64,000 nucleotides of DNA, taken from contig NZ_BBJF01000003.1 of the NCBI RefSeq assembly GCF_000739735.1, positions 496,001-560,000 of the forward strand, given 5' to 3'. The notes beneath the pieces were generated by a model. That model made no database searches. It was not told the DNA's origin and saw nothing but the letters and a program-made list of their open reading frames with translations. This stretch comes from Paraburkholderia ginsengisoli NBRC 100965 (GTDB lineage Bacteria > Pseudomonadota > Gammaproteobacteria > Burkholderiales > Burkholderiaceae). Positions 1-8,598 of this stretch are shown here, piece by piece. The position numbers and the translations under genes were made by a program. Positions within the stretch are counted from its first letter, which is position 1, and the number at the start of each line of letters is the position of its first letter.

Positions 1-588
1 AACGAGTTCGACCTCGATATCGCCGAACAGGTGATCGCCGCCGAAGACCGTCTGAACAAGATGGAAGTGGAAATCGACGAGGAATGCAGCAACATCATCG
101 CGCGCCGTCAGCCGGCCGCGCGTGACCTGCGCCTGTTGATCGCGATTTCGAAGACCATCACGAATCTCGAACGCGCCGGCGACGAAGCCGAAAAAATCGC
201 CAAGCGCACCAAGCGTCTGATGGAAGATGGCGCATCGCGCACCATCAATATCGCCGAGATCAAGCTGTCGGGCGAAATGGCGGTGTCGATCCTGCGCCGC
301 GCGCTGGACGCGTTCGCGCGTCTCGACACGGTCGCCGCCGCACAGATCGTGCGCGACGACAAAGCGATCGACGAAGAATTCCGCGCGTTCGTGCGCAAGC
401 TGATCTCGTACATGACCGAAGATCCGCGCTCCATTTCCGTGGGCCTCGACTTTCTGTTCATCGCGAAGGCGATCGAACGGATCGGCGACCACGCGAAGAA
501 CATCGCCGAATTCATCATTTACATCGTGAAGGGCACCGACGTGCGGCACAAGTCGCGCGACGCGCTCGAACGCGAAGCACTCAGTTAA
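1..588 (+). CDS. phoU: Phosphate-uptake regulator PhoU (5' end outside window)
   Basis: This is the C-terminal 195 residues of PhoU, a protein of about 230 residues, so roughly 40 N-terminal residues lie before base 1. The frame is open from base 1 and stops at 586-588. PhoU is a cytoplasmic all-helical protein that links the Pst phosphate transporter to the PhoR kinase and keeps the Pho regulon off when phosphate is plentiful. The sequence shows the second PhoU helical repeat, including RRQPAARDLRLL and the IERIGDHAKNIAE metal-binding motif near the end. The next gene, phoB, starts 26 bases after the stop, so phoU-phoB are probably cotranscribed. The pst genes would be expected just left of the window (inference). 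Confidence 0.95.
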   Translation, partial: NEFDLDIAEQVIAAEDRLNKMEVEIDEECSNIIARRQPAARDLRLLIAISKTITNLERAGDEAEKIAKRTKRLMEDGASRTINIAEIKLSGEMAVSILRRALDAFARLDTVAAAQIVRDDKAIDEEFRAFVRKLISYMTEDPRSISVGLDFLFIAKAIERIGDHAKNIAEFIIYIVKGTDVRHKSRDALEREALS

Positions 589-614
589 TCCAGAGAAAAG
601 GACCAGAGGTGCCG

Positions 615-1316
615 ATGCCCAGCAGCATTCTCGTCATTGAAGATGAGCCCGCCATTTCCGAACTGATTTCGGTCAATCTTCAACACGCCGGACACTGCCC
701 GATTCGCGCGTACAACGCGGAGCAGGCGCAGAACCTGATCAGCGACGTACTGCCCGACCTCGTCCTGCTCGACTGGATGTTGCCGGGTAAATCGGGTATC
801 GCGTTCGCTCGCGATCTGCGCAACAACGAGCGCACGAAGCACATTCCGATCATCATGCTGACCGCGCGCGGCGATGAGCAGGACAAGGTGCTCGGTCTCG
901 AAATCGGCGCGGACGACTACGTCACCAAGCCGTTCTCGCCGAAGGAATTGATGGCGCGCATCAAGGCGGTGTTGCGCCGTCGCGCGCCGCAGTTGACCGA
1001 AGACCTGGTCGCGATCAACGGCCTCAAGCTCGACCCGGCGACGCACCGCGTGGCCGCGCATGCGGAAGGCAGCGAGATCAAGCTCGATCTCGGCCCGACG
1101 GAATTCCGTTTGCTGCACTTCTTCATGACGCATCCGGAGCGCGTGCATAGCCGTACGCAACTGCTTGATCAGGTGTGGGGCGATCACGTGTTCGTCGAGG
1201 AGCGCACGGTCGATGTGCACATCAAGCGCCTGCGCGCGGCGCTCAAGCCGGCCGGGTGCGATGCTATGATTGAAACGGTGCGCGGCAGCGGCTACCGGCT
1301 CGCGAAGAGCGCGTGA
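615..1316 (+). CDS. phoB: Phosphate-regulon response regulator PhoB
   Basis: OmpR/PhoB-family response regulator of 233 residues, a typical length. The receiver domain (about 1-120) has the acidic pair D10/E11, phosphoacceptor D53 in the LLDWMLPGKSG motif and K105 in DYVTKPF. The C-terminal winged helix (about 130-230) has the EFRLLHFF, RTVDVHIKRLR and RGSGYRL signatures. Phosphorylated PhoB binds Pho boxes and activates phosphate-scavenging genes. I chose ATG 615, preceded by AGAGG. An in-frame GTG at 609 with AAAAGGA upstream is the alternative and adds two residues. Candidate Pho boxes are seen upstream of ppk1 and of the olsB-like gene in this window. Confidence 0.97.
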   Translation: MPSSILVIEDEPAISELISVNLQHAGHCPIRAYNAEQAQNLISDVLPDLVLLDWMLPGKSGIAFARDLRNNERTKHIPIIMLTARGDEQDKVLGLEIGADDYVTKPFSPKELMARIKAVLRRRAPQLTEDLVAINGLKLDPATHRVAAHAEGSEIKLDLGPTEFRLLHFFMTHPERVHSRTQLLDQVWGDHVFVEERTVDVHIKRLRAALKPAGCDAMIETVRGSGYRLAKSA

Positions 1317-1417
1317 GGGTGCCTGATTCGTTGGCGGCGCGTGTGTCCGCGTGCCGCTCGTGCTGTTTGGCTTCATATCGGTAGCCCACGACACCCGCGT
1401 CAGTTTCGCAACACCAG

Positions 1418-1452
1418 GCGCCGCCGCATTCACTGCGGCGCGCGTGTTTTTC
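1418..1452 (+). terminator. GC hairpin with T-run between phoB and phoR
   Basis: Stem GCGCCGC (1418-1424) pairs with GCGGCGC (1435-1441) around a 10-nt loop. A short spacer then leads to a run of Ts (about 1447-1451). It lies in the 153-nt gap between phoB and phoR. It resembles an intrinsic terminator or attenuator that could lower phoR expression relative to phoB. The spacer between stem and T-run weakens the case. Confidence 0.4.
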
Positions 1453-1469
1453 TCTTCGATCGCTAGACC

Positions 1470-2783
1470 ATGAACATCATCTGGGCGCGCTCCATCGTGT
1501 CGGTCGTGCTGCTGGCTGTTCTGTGCGCGGTGGTCGGCGCACTCGTGAACATCAAGGCAGCACTCGTTCTTGCGATCGTCATGCTGCTTGCACAGAGCAC
1601 CTTCAGCACCTTTCATAAACAGCGCCTGTGGCGTCTGCTCGACGCGCCGGTGTATGGCGAAGTACCGAGCGCGCCAGGCATCTGGGGCGAAATCTACTAT
1701 CGTCTGCACAAGCTCGCGAAGCGCTGGCACGCGCAGGTGCGCCAGGTCGAGCAGCAGCACTCGCGTTTCATCCAGGCGATCCAGGCGTCGCCGAACGGTG
1801 TTGCGATGCTCGACGATCACGATCAGATCGAGTGGTGCAACGCGATCTCGGAGAGCCACTTCGGCCTCGATGCGAAGCGCGATTTGCGTCAGCACATCAC
1901 GCATCTGGTGCGTCATCCCGACTTCGTCCGCTATCTGAACTCGCACCGGTACGAAGAAATGCTGATCATGCGCGGCATGGGCGACAAGCGCCAGAACGTG
2001 CTGTCGGTGCAGGTATTTCCTTATGGCGAGAATCGCAAGCTGGTGTTGTCGCAGGACATTACCGAGCTGGAACGCACCGACGCGATGCGGCGCGACTTCG
2101 TCGCCAACGTCTCGCATGAACTGAAGACGCCGCTCACCGTGCTGTCCGGTTTTCTGGAGACGATGCGCGAGTTGCCGTTGAGCGAGGCCGAGCGCTCGCG
2201 CTATCTCGAACTGATGGAGCAGCAGGCGTCACGCATGCGCCATATCGTCAGCGATCTGCTGGTGCTCGCGAAACTCGAAGGCGACAACAAGCCGCCGAGC
2301 GACCAGATGATCGACATGCGTGCGGTGCTGCGGCATCTGCGCGACGATGCGCAGAGTCTGTCGAGCGACCACCACAGGATCGTGTTCGACGCCGACGAAG
2401 GGCTGACCGTCACAGGCGTGGAAACCGAAATACTCAGCGCGCTCGGCAACCTCGTGACGAACGCGATTCGCTACACGCCGGACGGCGGCGCGATCAAGGT
2501 GCACTGGCATGCGCAAGGCGGGCATGCGGTGTTCTCCGTCACGGACAGCGGGCTGGGCATTCCGGCCGCGGATATTCCGCGATTGACCGAGCGTTTCTAT
2601 CGCGTCGACCGCAGTCGTTCACGTGACACCGGCGGCACGGGGCTGGGACTCGCGATCGTCAAGCACGTGCTGCAGCGACACGATGCGCAACTCGACGTGA
2701 AGAGCGAGGAGGGGCGCGGTAGTACCTTCACCGTGCGCTTTCCGGTGTATCGCACCGCGCGCCGGCAACCTGCGCCGGTTTGA
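1470..2783 (+). CDS. phoR: Phosphate-regulon sensor histidine kinase PhoR
   Basis: Membrane histidine kinase of 437 residues that phosphorylates PhoB under phosphate limitation. Two hydrophobic segments (about 8-26 and 29-45) anchor the N terminus with almost no periplasmic loop, as usual for PhoR, which senses through Pst/PhoU. A PAS domain follows (about 95-200), then HisKA with the phosphorylated H216 in VANVSHELKTPL, then the HATPase domain with the N box (LGNLVTNAIRYTP) and the G boxes (DSGLGIP, GGTGLGLAIVKHV). It ends with a basic, proline-rich tail. It lies 153 bases after phoB with a hairpin between them and a bidirectional terminator just after its stop. Confidence 0.96.
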   Translation: MNIIWARSIVSVVLLAVLCAVVGALVNIKAALVLAIVMLLAQSTFSTFHKQRLWRLLDAPVYGEVPSAPGIWGEIYYRLHKLAKRWHAQVRQVEQQHSRFIQAIQASPNGVAMLDDHDQIEWCNAISESHFGLDAKRDLRQHITHLVRHPDFVRYLNSHRYEEMLIMRGMGDKRQNVLSVQVFPYGENRKLVLSQDITELERTDAMRRDFVANVSHELKTPLTVLSGFLETMRELPLSEAERSRYLELMEQQASRMRHIVSDLLVLAKLEGDNKPPSDQMIDMRAVLRHLRDDAQSLSSDHHRIVFDADEGLTVTGVETEILSALGNLVTNAIRYTPDGGAIKVHWHAQGGHAVFSVTDSGLGIPAADIPRLTERFYRVDRSRSRDTGGTGLGLAIVKHVLQRHDAQLDVKSEEGRGSTFTVRFPVYRTARRQPAPV

Positions 2784-2810
2784 CTACAGCTCGATCAAAG
2801 CGTCGGAATG

Positions 2811-2840
2811 AAAAAACCGCCTGAAAACAGGCGGTTTTTT
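2811..2840. terminator. Bidirectional terminator between phoR and ppk1
   Basis: Perfect inverted repeat: AAAAAACCGCCTG (2811-2823), AAAA loop, CAGGCGGTTTTTT (2828-2840). The A-run and T-run flank the GC stem on both sides, so it can stop phoR (plus) and ppk1 (minus) transcripts, which converge here. Confidence 0.92.
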
Positions 2841-2883
2841 TACGCGTGTCGTGCCGGCGCGCCTGCTGCGGCGAGCCACGTTC

Positions 2884-4947
2884 TCACGGACAGAACTTCC
2901 CAAGCAGGCTCATCTGCGCATTGCGCGACGACTTGCCCGGCCGCCGACGACGATAGTGGCCGTCGCTTTGCATCAGCCACGCGGACTGGTTGTCGCCGAG
3001 AAACGCGGACAATCCTTCGGCGATCACGCGCCGCTTCAGACGCCGGTTGTTGACCGGGAACGCGACTTCCACGCGCCGGAAGAAGTTGCGGTCCATCCAG
3101 TCAGCGCTCGACAGATACACCTGCTCCTTGCCGTCGTCGTAGAAGTAGAAGATTCGATGGTGTTCGAGAAAGCGCCCGACGATCGAGCGCACCGTGATGT
3201 TCTCCGATAGCCCCGGCACACCCGGCTGCAACGAACACACACCGCGCACGATCAGATCGATCTTCACGCCCGCCTGCGATGCTTCGTACAACTCGGCGAT
3301 TACCGTGGGCTCGAGCAGCGCGTTCATCTTCGCGACGATGCGCGCCTTCTTGCCGGCGCGCGCGTGCTCGGCTTCCGCGCGAATCGCCTCGACCAGTTTC
3401 GGATGCAGCGTGAACGGCGACTGCCACAACTCGTGCAGCTTCAGCTCGCCGCCGATGCCGGTCAGTTGCTGGAACACGTGATGCACGTCTTCGCAGATTT
3501 TCTGATCGGCGGTCATCAGGGCGAAGTCGGTATAAAGACGCGCGGTGCGCGGATGATAATTGCCGGTGCCCAGATGCACGTAGCGCTTGAGCGTGGTCTT
3601 GCCGCCTTCCGACACGCGCCGCACGATCAGCATCATCTTCGCGTGGCACTTGTGGCCCACCACGCCGTAGACGACGTGCGCGCCCACCGCTTCGAGTTGC
3701 GAGGCCCAGTTGATGTTGGTTTCCTCGTCGAAGCGCGCGAGCAGTTCGACCACCACCGTGACTTCCTTGCCGTTGCGCGCGGCCTGCATCAGCGCGTCCA
3801 TTAGCGGCGAGTCGGTGCCGGTGCGATAGATGGTCTGCTTGATCGCCATCACGTTCGGATCTTTGGCCGCCTGCAACAGCAGTTCGAGCACCGGCTGGAA
3901 GCTCTCGTACGGATGATGCAGCAGCACGTCGCCCTGATCGATCACGTCGAACATGCTCGTGCTGTTGGCGATGCTCGGCGGAATCGCGGGGATGTGCGGC
4001 ACGAACTTCAGATCGGGGCGGTCCACCATCTCCGGCAACTGCATCAGCCGCACGAGATTGACGGGGCCGTTCGCGTAGTAGCAGTCCTTGTTGGACAGAC
4101 CGCTTTCGTCGAGCAGGCGCCGCACGACATGCGCGGGCGTTTCCGCCGACACTTCGAGCCGCACCGCATTGCCCAGATGGCGCGCCGGCAATTCGCCCTG
4201 CAACGCGACGCGCAGATTGGTGATTTCGTCTTCGTCGACGAACAGTTCGCTATTGCGCGTGATACGAAACTGGTTGCAACTACGCACCACCAGGTTCGGA
4301 AACAGCTCGCCGACAAAGCGTTGCAGCAGCGAGCTGAGCAGCACGAAGCCGTGCGGATAGCCCGACAGGTCCTGCGGCATGCGCACGAGTCGCGGCAGCG
4401 CGCGCGGCGCCTGCACGATGCCCATCATCGCCTGACGGCCGAACGCATCCTTGCCCTCGAGTTCGACGACGAAATTCAGGCTCTTGTTGAGCACACGCGG
4501 AAACGGATGCGCGGGGTCGAGTCCGATCGGCGTGAGCACCGGCAGCAGTTCGTCGAAGAAGTAGTGGCGCGCCCATTCGGTCTGCGCTTCGTTCCACGCT
4601 TCTGTGCCGTGAAAATAGATGCCTTCCGCTTCGAGCGCGGTCAGCACCGTGTCGTGCAGCATCGTGTACTGACGATGCACGAGCTTCTGCGCGCGCTCGA
4701 CCACGAGATCGTACACATGCTGCAACGACATGCCGTCCGGCGACAGCGCGCCGGGGTTGTCGCGCATCTGTTCCTGCAGTCCGGCCATGCGGACTTCGAA
4801 GAATTCGTCGAGATTGCTACTGGTGATGCAGATGAAGCGCAGGCGTTCGAGCAAAGGAACGGCGGGGTCGGCAGCTTGTGCCAACACACGCTCGTTGAAA
4901 CCCAGAATGCCCAGCTCGCGATTCAATAGGGGATAGCGGATGGACAT
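2884..4947 (-). CDS. ppk1: Polyphosphate kinase 1
   Basis: PPK1 reversibly makes inorganic polyphosphate from ATP. The 687-residue chain has the N-terminal domain (LLNRELGILGFNERVLAQA, close to the end), the head domain and two phospholipase-D-like C-terminal domains. The autophosphorylated histidine sits in VGHKCHAKMML and the second catalytic histidine in RFLEHHRIFYFYDD; LGTGNYHPRTARLYTDF is also typical. I chose ATG 4947 because homologues start MSIRYPLLNRE. A GTG at 5004 is in frame but falls inside a candidate PhoB box. The gene converges with phoR and is divergent from ppx, giving the common pho-ppk-ppx arrangement. The upstream Pho box suggests induction by phosphate starvation. Confidence 0.97.
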   Translation of the reverse strand: MSIRYPLLNRELGILGFNERVLAQAADPAVPLLERLRFICITSSNLDEFFEVRMAGLQEQMRDNPGALSPDGMSLQHVYDLVVERAQKLVHRQYTMLHDTVLTALEAEGIYFHGTEAWNEAQTEWARHYFFDELLPVLTPIGLDPAHPFPRVLNKSLNFVVELEGKDAFGRQAMMGIVQAPRALPRLVRMPQDLSGYPHGFVLLSSLLQRFVGELFPNLVVRSCNQFRITRNSELFVDEDEITNLRVALQGELPARHLGNAVRLEVSAETPAHVVRRLLDESGLSNKDCYYANGPVNLVRLMQLPEMVDRPDLKFVPHIPAIPPSIANSTSMFDVIDQGDVLLHHPYESFQPVLELLLQAAKDPNVMAIKQTIYRTGTDSPLMDALMQAARNGKEVTVVVELLARFDEETNINWASQLEAVGAHVVYGVVGHKCHAKMMLIVRRVSEGGKTTLKRYVHLGTGNYHPRTARLYTDFALMTADQKICEDVHHVFQQLTGIGGELKLHELWQSPFTLHPKLVEAIRAEAEHARAGKKARIVAKMNALLEPTVIAELYEASQAGVKIDLIVRGVCSLQPGVPGLSENITVRSIVGRFLEHHRIFYFYDDGKEQVYLSSADWMDRNFFRRVEVAFPVNNRRLKRRVIAEGLSAFLGDNQSAWLMQSDGHYRRRRPGKSSRNAQMSLLGKFCP

Positions 4948-4999
4948 CGGCAGCGAGAATGGAATGTCAGGTAGAGAGGCGGAAAGACGCTCGGAAATT

Positions 5000-5028
5000 C
5001 TCACAGTATGATGACGTTCTTATGACAT
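5000..5028 (-). promoter_or_regulatory. Candidate PhoB box upstream of ppk1
   Basis: Read on the minus strand, three 7-mers lie on an exact 11-bp period: ATGTCAT (5028-5022), ACGTCAT (5017-5011) and CTGTGAG (5006-5000). The known PhoB half-site is CTGTCAT with 4-bp spacers; the matches are 6/7, 5/7 and 5/7. The box ends 53 nt before the ppk1 ATG. PhoB activation of ppk1 is an inference. Confidence 0.65.
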
Positions 5029-5263
5029 TCTCGAATTCTTAAATTCTACGCCCGATTCGTTGCGTGTCGTCAATATGACGCAGTGTATATGGGACCATGG
5101 GGCAACCCCATCGCTGCGAGGTGACATCGTGAGTCCCGGTACGCTTAGAATGGCGTCTTTGAACAGCGCGGCCGGACCCAGGGCGCCGAGGGCGGCGGGG
5201 CGACCCGCAACGCCCGCCGCGCTTACCGCCGCCGCGCTCGCGCGCATGGAGTCCGCAAACCCG

Positions 5264-6775
5264 ATGGTCAATACGCCACAACTTCTCGCCGCCGTCGATC
5301 TCGGTTCGAACAGCTTCCGGTTGATCGTCGGCCGGGTCGAGGAAACCGACGCGGGCAGCCAGATCTATCAGGTCGACGCGTTGCGTGAACCGGTGCGTCT
5401 CGCCGCCGGTCTGTCACGCGACAAGATGCTCGATCGTGCGTCGCAGGTACGTGGCTGGGATGCGCTCAAGCGCTTCGGCGAACGGCTGCGCGACTTCCAT
5501 CCCGATCACGTTCGTGCGGTCGCCACCAACACGTTGCGCATCGCCAAGAACGCCAGCGAATTTCTCGGCGAGGCGCAGGCCGCGCTCGGCTTCCCGATCG
5601 AAGTGATCGCGGGGCGCGAGGAAGCGCGCCTCATCTACGCGGGCGCGGCACACTCCGTGCCGGCCAGCGCGGGCAAGCGGCTGGTGGTCGACATCGGTGG
5701 CGGCTCGACGGAATTCATCATCGGTTCGCACTACACGCCGATCAAGATGGAGAGTCTATATATCGGCTGCGTGAGTCACAGCCGCGCGTTTTTCCCGGCC
5801 GGCAATGTCGACGAATACACGATGCGCCAGGCCGAACTCGCCGCGGGCCGCGAAATCCAGATCATTTCCGCCGAGTACAAGAAGACCGGCTGGGAGCAGG
5901 CGATCGGTTCATCGGGCACTGCGCGCGCGTTGGCCGAACTCGTCGAAGCGAATAATTTCAACGATCCGGGCGTCACGCACGGTATCTCGCGCGGCGGCCT
6001 CGAACGGCTCAAGCGCGCATTGATCAAGGCGGAAAACGTCAACCGGTTGAAGCTGGTCGCGTTGAAGGGCGACCGTATTCCGGTACTGGCCGGCGGCCTG
6101 TCGATCATGATCGCGGTGTTCGACGAACTCGGCGTCGATTACGTCGACACCACCGACGGCGCGTTGCGCCTCGGCGTGATGTACGACCTGCTGGGCCGCT
6201 CGCAGCACGAGGACATGCGCACGGTGACGGTGGAAGGCTTCATGCGCCGCTATGGGGTGGATCGTGCGCAGGCGGGGCGCATCGGCGATCTGTCGATGAG
6301 CTTTTACGACCAGTTCGCGGAGCCTGACGAAGAGCGTCGTGTGGAAAACCGCATGTTCATCGGCTGGGCGGCGGCGCTGCATGAAATCGGGCTGTCGATT
6401 TCGCACAGCGCGTATCACAAGCATTCGGCCTATATCGCCAGCAATGCGGACATGCCCGGCTTCTCCCGCACCGACCAGGCGCGGCTCGCCGCGCTCGTGC
6501 TCGGTCATGCGGGCAAGCTCGGCAAGCTGTCGCAAACGCGCGAAGTGGAGTGGCCGCTACTGTTCTGTCTGCGGCTCGCTGCGCTGTTGTGCCGCCGGCG
6601 TGCGGATGTCGGCTTGCCGGGGATCACGGTCGCGCGGGTCCACGGTGGCTACGAGGTGCGCTTGCCGAACGAGTGGGTGACCAACAATCCGCTGACCGAC
6701 TACAGCCTGATTCAGGAAGCGGCGGAATGGGAGAAGGTCGGCATTCCGTACCGCGTCGTCTACACGGACGATTGA
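5264..6775 (+). CDS. ppx: Exopolyphosphatase Ppx/GppA family
   Basis: Removes terminal phosphates from polyphosphate (or from pppGpp, for GppA-type members). The sequence has the ASKHA phosphatase core: AAVDLGSNSFRLIVGR near the start and VVDIGGGSTEFIIG about 130 residues later. An HD-like C-terminal region follows (HEIGLSISHSAYHKHSAYI). From ATG 5264 the protein is 503 residues, close to the family's usual 500. In-frame starts at 5246 and 5150 would add 6 and 38 residues. The extra N-terminal stretch is Ala/Arg rich and probably not translated. The gene is divergent from ppk1 and ends at a strong terminator shared with the olsB-like gene. Confidence 0.95.
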   Translation: MVNTPQLLAAVDLGSNSFRLIVGRVEETDAGSQIYQVDALREPVRLAAGLSRDKMLDRASQVRGWDALKRFGERLRDFHPDHVRAVATNTLRIAKNASEFLGEAQAALGFPIEVIAGREEARLIYAGAAHSVPASAGKRLVVDIGGGSTEFIIGSHYTPIKMESLYIGCVSHSRAFFPAGNVDEYTMRQAELAAGREIQIISAEYKKTGWEQAIGSSGTARALAELVEANNFNDPGVTHGISRGGLERLKRALIKAENVNRLKLVALKGDRIPVLAGGLSIMIAVFDELGVDYVDTTDGALRLGVMYDLLGRSQHEDMRTVTVEGFMRRYGVDRAQAGRIGDLSMSFYDQFAEPDEERRVENRMFIGWAAALHEIGLSISHSAYHKHSAYIASNADMPGFSRTDQARLAALVLGHAGKLGKLSQTREVEWPLLFCLRLAALLCRRRADVGLPGITVARVHGGYEVRLPNEWVTNNPLTDYSLIQEAAEWEKVGIPYRVVYTDD

Positions 6776-6795
6776 TTCGCGTGTGAGGGGAGGAA

Positions 6796-6827
6796 ATGAA
6801 AAGCCCGGCAATTGCCGGGCTTTTCAT
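6796..6827. terminator. Bidirectional terminator between ppx and olsB
   Basis: A perfect 32-bp palindrome with GCCCGGCAATTGCCGGGC at the core, flanked by AAAA and TTTT. It lies between two convergent genes and can serve both. Confidence 0.9.
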
Positions 6828-6855
6828 TTGCGTCGAGCACCGCTGCTAGACGCGC

Positions 6856-7668
6856 TCAGCGCGGCAATGCATCGCCGAGGAAGTGGCGGGCATAGCGCGC
6901 ATTGATATCGGACAGACGGAACAGCGTCAGAAAGTCCGCGGTGTTGAAGTCGGGGTCCCATGCGGGCGCGCCGCAAATTTTTGCGCCCAGACGCAGGTAG
7001 CCTTTGACGAGCGGCGGCGGCGCGACTTCGATGCCCGTCTGCAATTCATCGACCGGCAGCGGCGTGTGCGCGAACGCGCGATATTCCGGCGCGGTCAACG
7101 CGTTATCGCGCAGCGAGCAATACAGATTCGCCGCGTAGTGGCCGCCGTCGACCATCGCGACGCTCGCGCAGCCGAGCATCGTCTCGTAGCCGTTGTGCTT
7201 CATGTACGCGGCGAGACCGGCCCACAGCGACATGATCACCGCGCCGCTACGGTAGTCGGGATGCACGCACGAGCGGCCCACTTCGACCATCTTCGCGCGC
7301 AGGTGTGTGAGACGCGACACGTCGAACTCGCTCTCCGCATACAGACGTCCGATGCGCGTGGCCTGATGCGGTGGCAACGCGCGATACGTGCCGACTACTT
7401 TCAGCGTGTCGAGATCGCGCACCAGCAGATGATCGCAGTACGCGTCGAACGCATCGACGTCGAGACCCGCGGGGCCCGTCAGATGCGCGCCCATTTCATC
7501 GGCGAACACACGGTAGCGCAGACGCTGTGCTTCGCGCAGTTCTTCATCGGTGCGCGCCCACGTCACTTGCAGCCGATGCTGCGCGGTGACCGTTTCCTCG
7601 GCGCGCGGCAGGCGGCGCGTTTCGAAGATCGAAGCGAGGGGCAGGGTGGGCGTCGGCAGTTCTCGCAT
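6856..7668 (-). CDS. olsB: OlsB-like ornithine acyl-ACP N-acyltransferase
   Basis: GNAT-fold acyltransferase of the hemolysin-like (Acetyltransf_5) family, 270 residues. OlsB moves a 3-hydroxyacyl chain from acyl-ACP to the alpha-amino group of ornithine, the first step to ornithine lipids, which contain no phosphorus. Family features seen: LRYRVFADEMGA (about 50-65), DAYCDHLLVRD, VGTYRALPPHQA and VGRSCVHPDYRSGAVIMSLWAGLAAYM (quoted here in part as a family hallmark). I chose ATG 7668 because it follows CCAGGACG at good spacing; an in-frame ATG at 7743 would give an implausible basic leader. A candidate PhoB box lies 58-86 nt upstream. Its place beside the phosphate genes fits a role in replacing phospholipids when phosphate is low (inference). 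The exact substrate is not proven by sequence. Confidence 0.75.
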   Translation of the reverse strand: MRELPTPTLPLASIFETRRLPRAEETVTAQHRLQVTWARTDEELREAQRLRYRVFADEMGAHLTGPAGLDVDAFDAYCDHLLVRDLDTLKVVGTYRALPPHQATRIGRLYAESEFDVSRLTHLRAKMVEVGRSCVHPDYRSGAVIMSLWAGLAAYMKHNGYETMLGCASVAMVDGGHYAANLYCSLRDNALTAPEYRAFAHTPLPVDELQTGIEVAPPPLVKGYLRLGAKICGAPAWDPDFNTADFLTLFRLSDINARYARHFLGDALPR

Positions 7669-7725
7669 GGGGCGTCCTGGTCGAAAAAAGGAAGACTTCT
7701 TTTTTCGCCAATGTAGTAACGCCTG

Positions 7726-7754
7726 GTGACGCTCGCATGGCAACGCGATGACGA
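7726..7754 (-). promoter_or_regulatory. Candidate PhoB box upstream of olsB
   Basis: On the minus strand, three 7-mers on an exact 11-bp period: TCGTCAT (7754-7748), TTGCCAT (7743-7737) and GCGTCAC (7732-7726). Compared with CTGTCAT they match 5/7, 5/7 and 4/7. Downstream, TACTAC/TACATT could be the -10. The geometry relative to the start codon is nearly the same as at ppk1. Confidence 0.5.
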
Positions 7755-7867
7755 TTAAATGACTGCCCGTAAGCCGCGTGCGCGCGGGTTGTCATGTCGG
7801 GTGTCATGCGCGCGGCTGTCGGTGGCACGCGGATTTCATGCGTCGAGGGTTTTCGACGCGCGCCGGC

Positions 7868-8326
7868 TCAGACGAGATCCGGTGTGATCGCCGCGCGCAA
7901 TACCGCCTGTTCGCCGCCGTCGCGCTCGCGGCTCGCGATCCACCACACGCCGGCTTTCTTTAGCGGCCAACTGGCGTTGCTGTCGCCGAGCAACCGGGCG
8001 GCAACGTGGCCGAGCGTCGGTTGATGCCCGACGATCACGACGGTCTGCGCGATGCCGTTGGGCCAGCCGGCGGCCTTGAGTACGTCGTCCGCGCTGGCGT
8101 TGGGCGCGAGTTCGCGCACCACGCGATACTGGTCGCTCAGCGTCTCGGCGGTTTGAATGGTGCGCACGGCGGGACTCGCGAGCACGACGGCGTCGGCGGG
8201 CAAGCGCGTGCGCAGCCACCGCGCGACGTTTTGCGCCTGTTTGCGGCCACGCGTGGTGAGCGCGCGGGCGAGATCGCCGGCGGCGAAATCCTCGGCTTCG
8301 GCATGACGCCAGAGAATCAGATCCAT
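7868..8326 (-). CDS. sixA: Phosphohistidine phosphatase SixA
   Basis: Histidine-phosphatase superfamily enzyme of 152 residues, the normal SixA size. SixA dephosphorylates phosphohistidine on sensor HPt domains or on PTS-type phosphocarriers in the cytoplasm. The catalytic RHG-type motif is WRHAEAE at residues 6-12. Later come LASPAVRTIQTAE, with the second arginine, and VIVGHQPTLGHVA, with the second catalytic histidine. ATG 8326 has AAGGAGA six bases upstream. It stands alone between olsB and tRNA-Pro, and its partner phosphoprotein is unknown. Confidence 0.9.
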   Translation of the reverse strand: MDLILWRHAEAEDFAAGDLARALTTRGRKQAQNVARWLRTRLPADAVVLASPAVRTIQTAETLSDQYRVVRELAPNASADDVLKAAGWPNGIAQTVVIVGHQPTLGHVAARLLGDSNASWPLKKAGVWWIASRERDGGEQAVLRAAITPDLV

Positions 8327-8553
8327 GCGTGTCTCCTTGACGCGGGTTGCGGCGGATTAACAGCCCCGCTCGTCTCGATCATTCGATCACTGTCGCATGC
8401 GGACCTGGTAGTTCGCAAGGCGAGGACTGCGGGCACTTTTGCTTCGGCTCTTTCTTTGGCGACTCGCGTTTCAGCTCGCGCGATGCAGCGAGAGACGTCG
8501 CGAGCGCGCGGACTCAGAAGCTACAAAACAGAAAATCGGAAAGCCAAAAGCAA

Positions 8554-8584
8554 AAACCCGCGAAGCCGGAGGCTACGCGGGTTT
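8554..8584 (-). terminator. Terminator downstream of tRNA-Pro
   Basis: AAACCCGCG (8554-8562) pairs with CGCGGGTTT (8576-8584), and a nested AGCC/GGCT stem lies inside. Read on the minus strand, the stem is followed by a T-rich stretch (complement of 8552-8556). It sits 15 bases beyond the 3' end of the tRNA. Confidence 0.75.
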
Positions 8585-8598
8585 CGTATTGCTTTTCG

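Noticed and set aside
4948..5004. GTG 5004 as the ppk1 start
   Set aside because: It falls within the candidate PhoB box and adds 19 residues not typical of PPK1; ATG 4947 matches the family start.
7789..7807. TTGTCAT and GTGTCAT on the plus strand as another PhoB box
   Set aside because: The two 7-mers are 12 bp apart, not 11, and no plus-strand gene starts just downstream.
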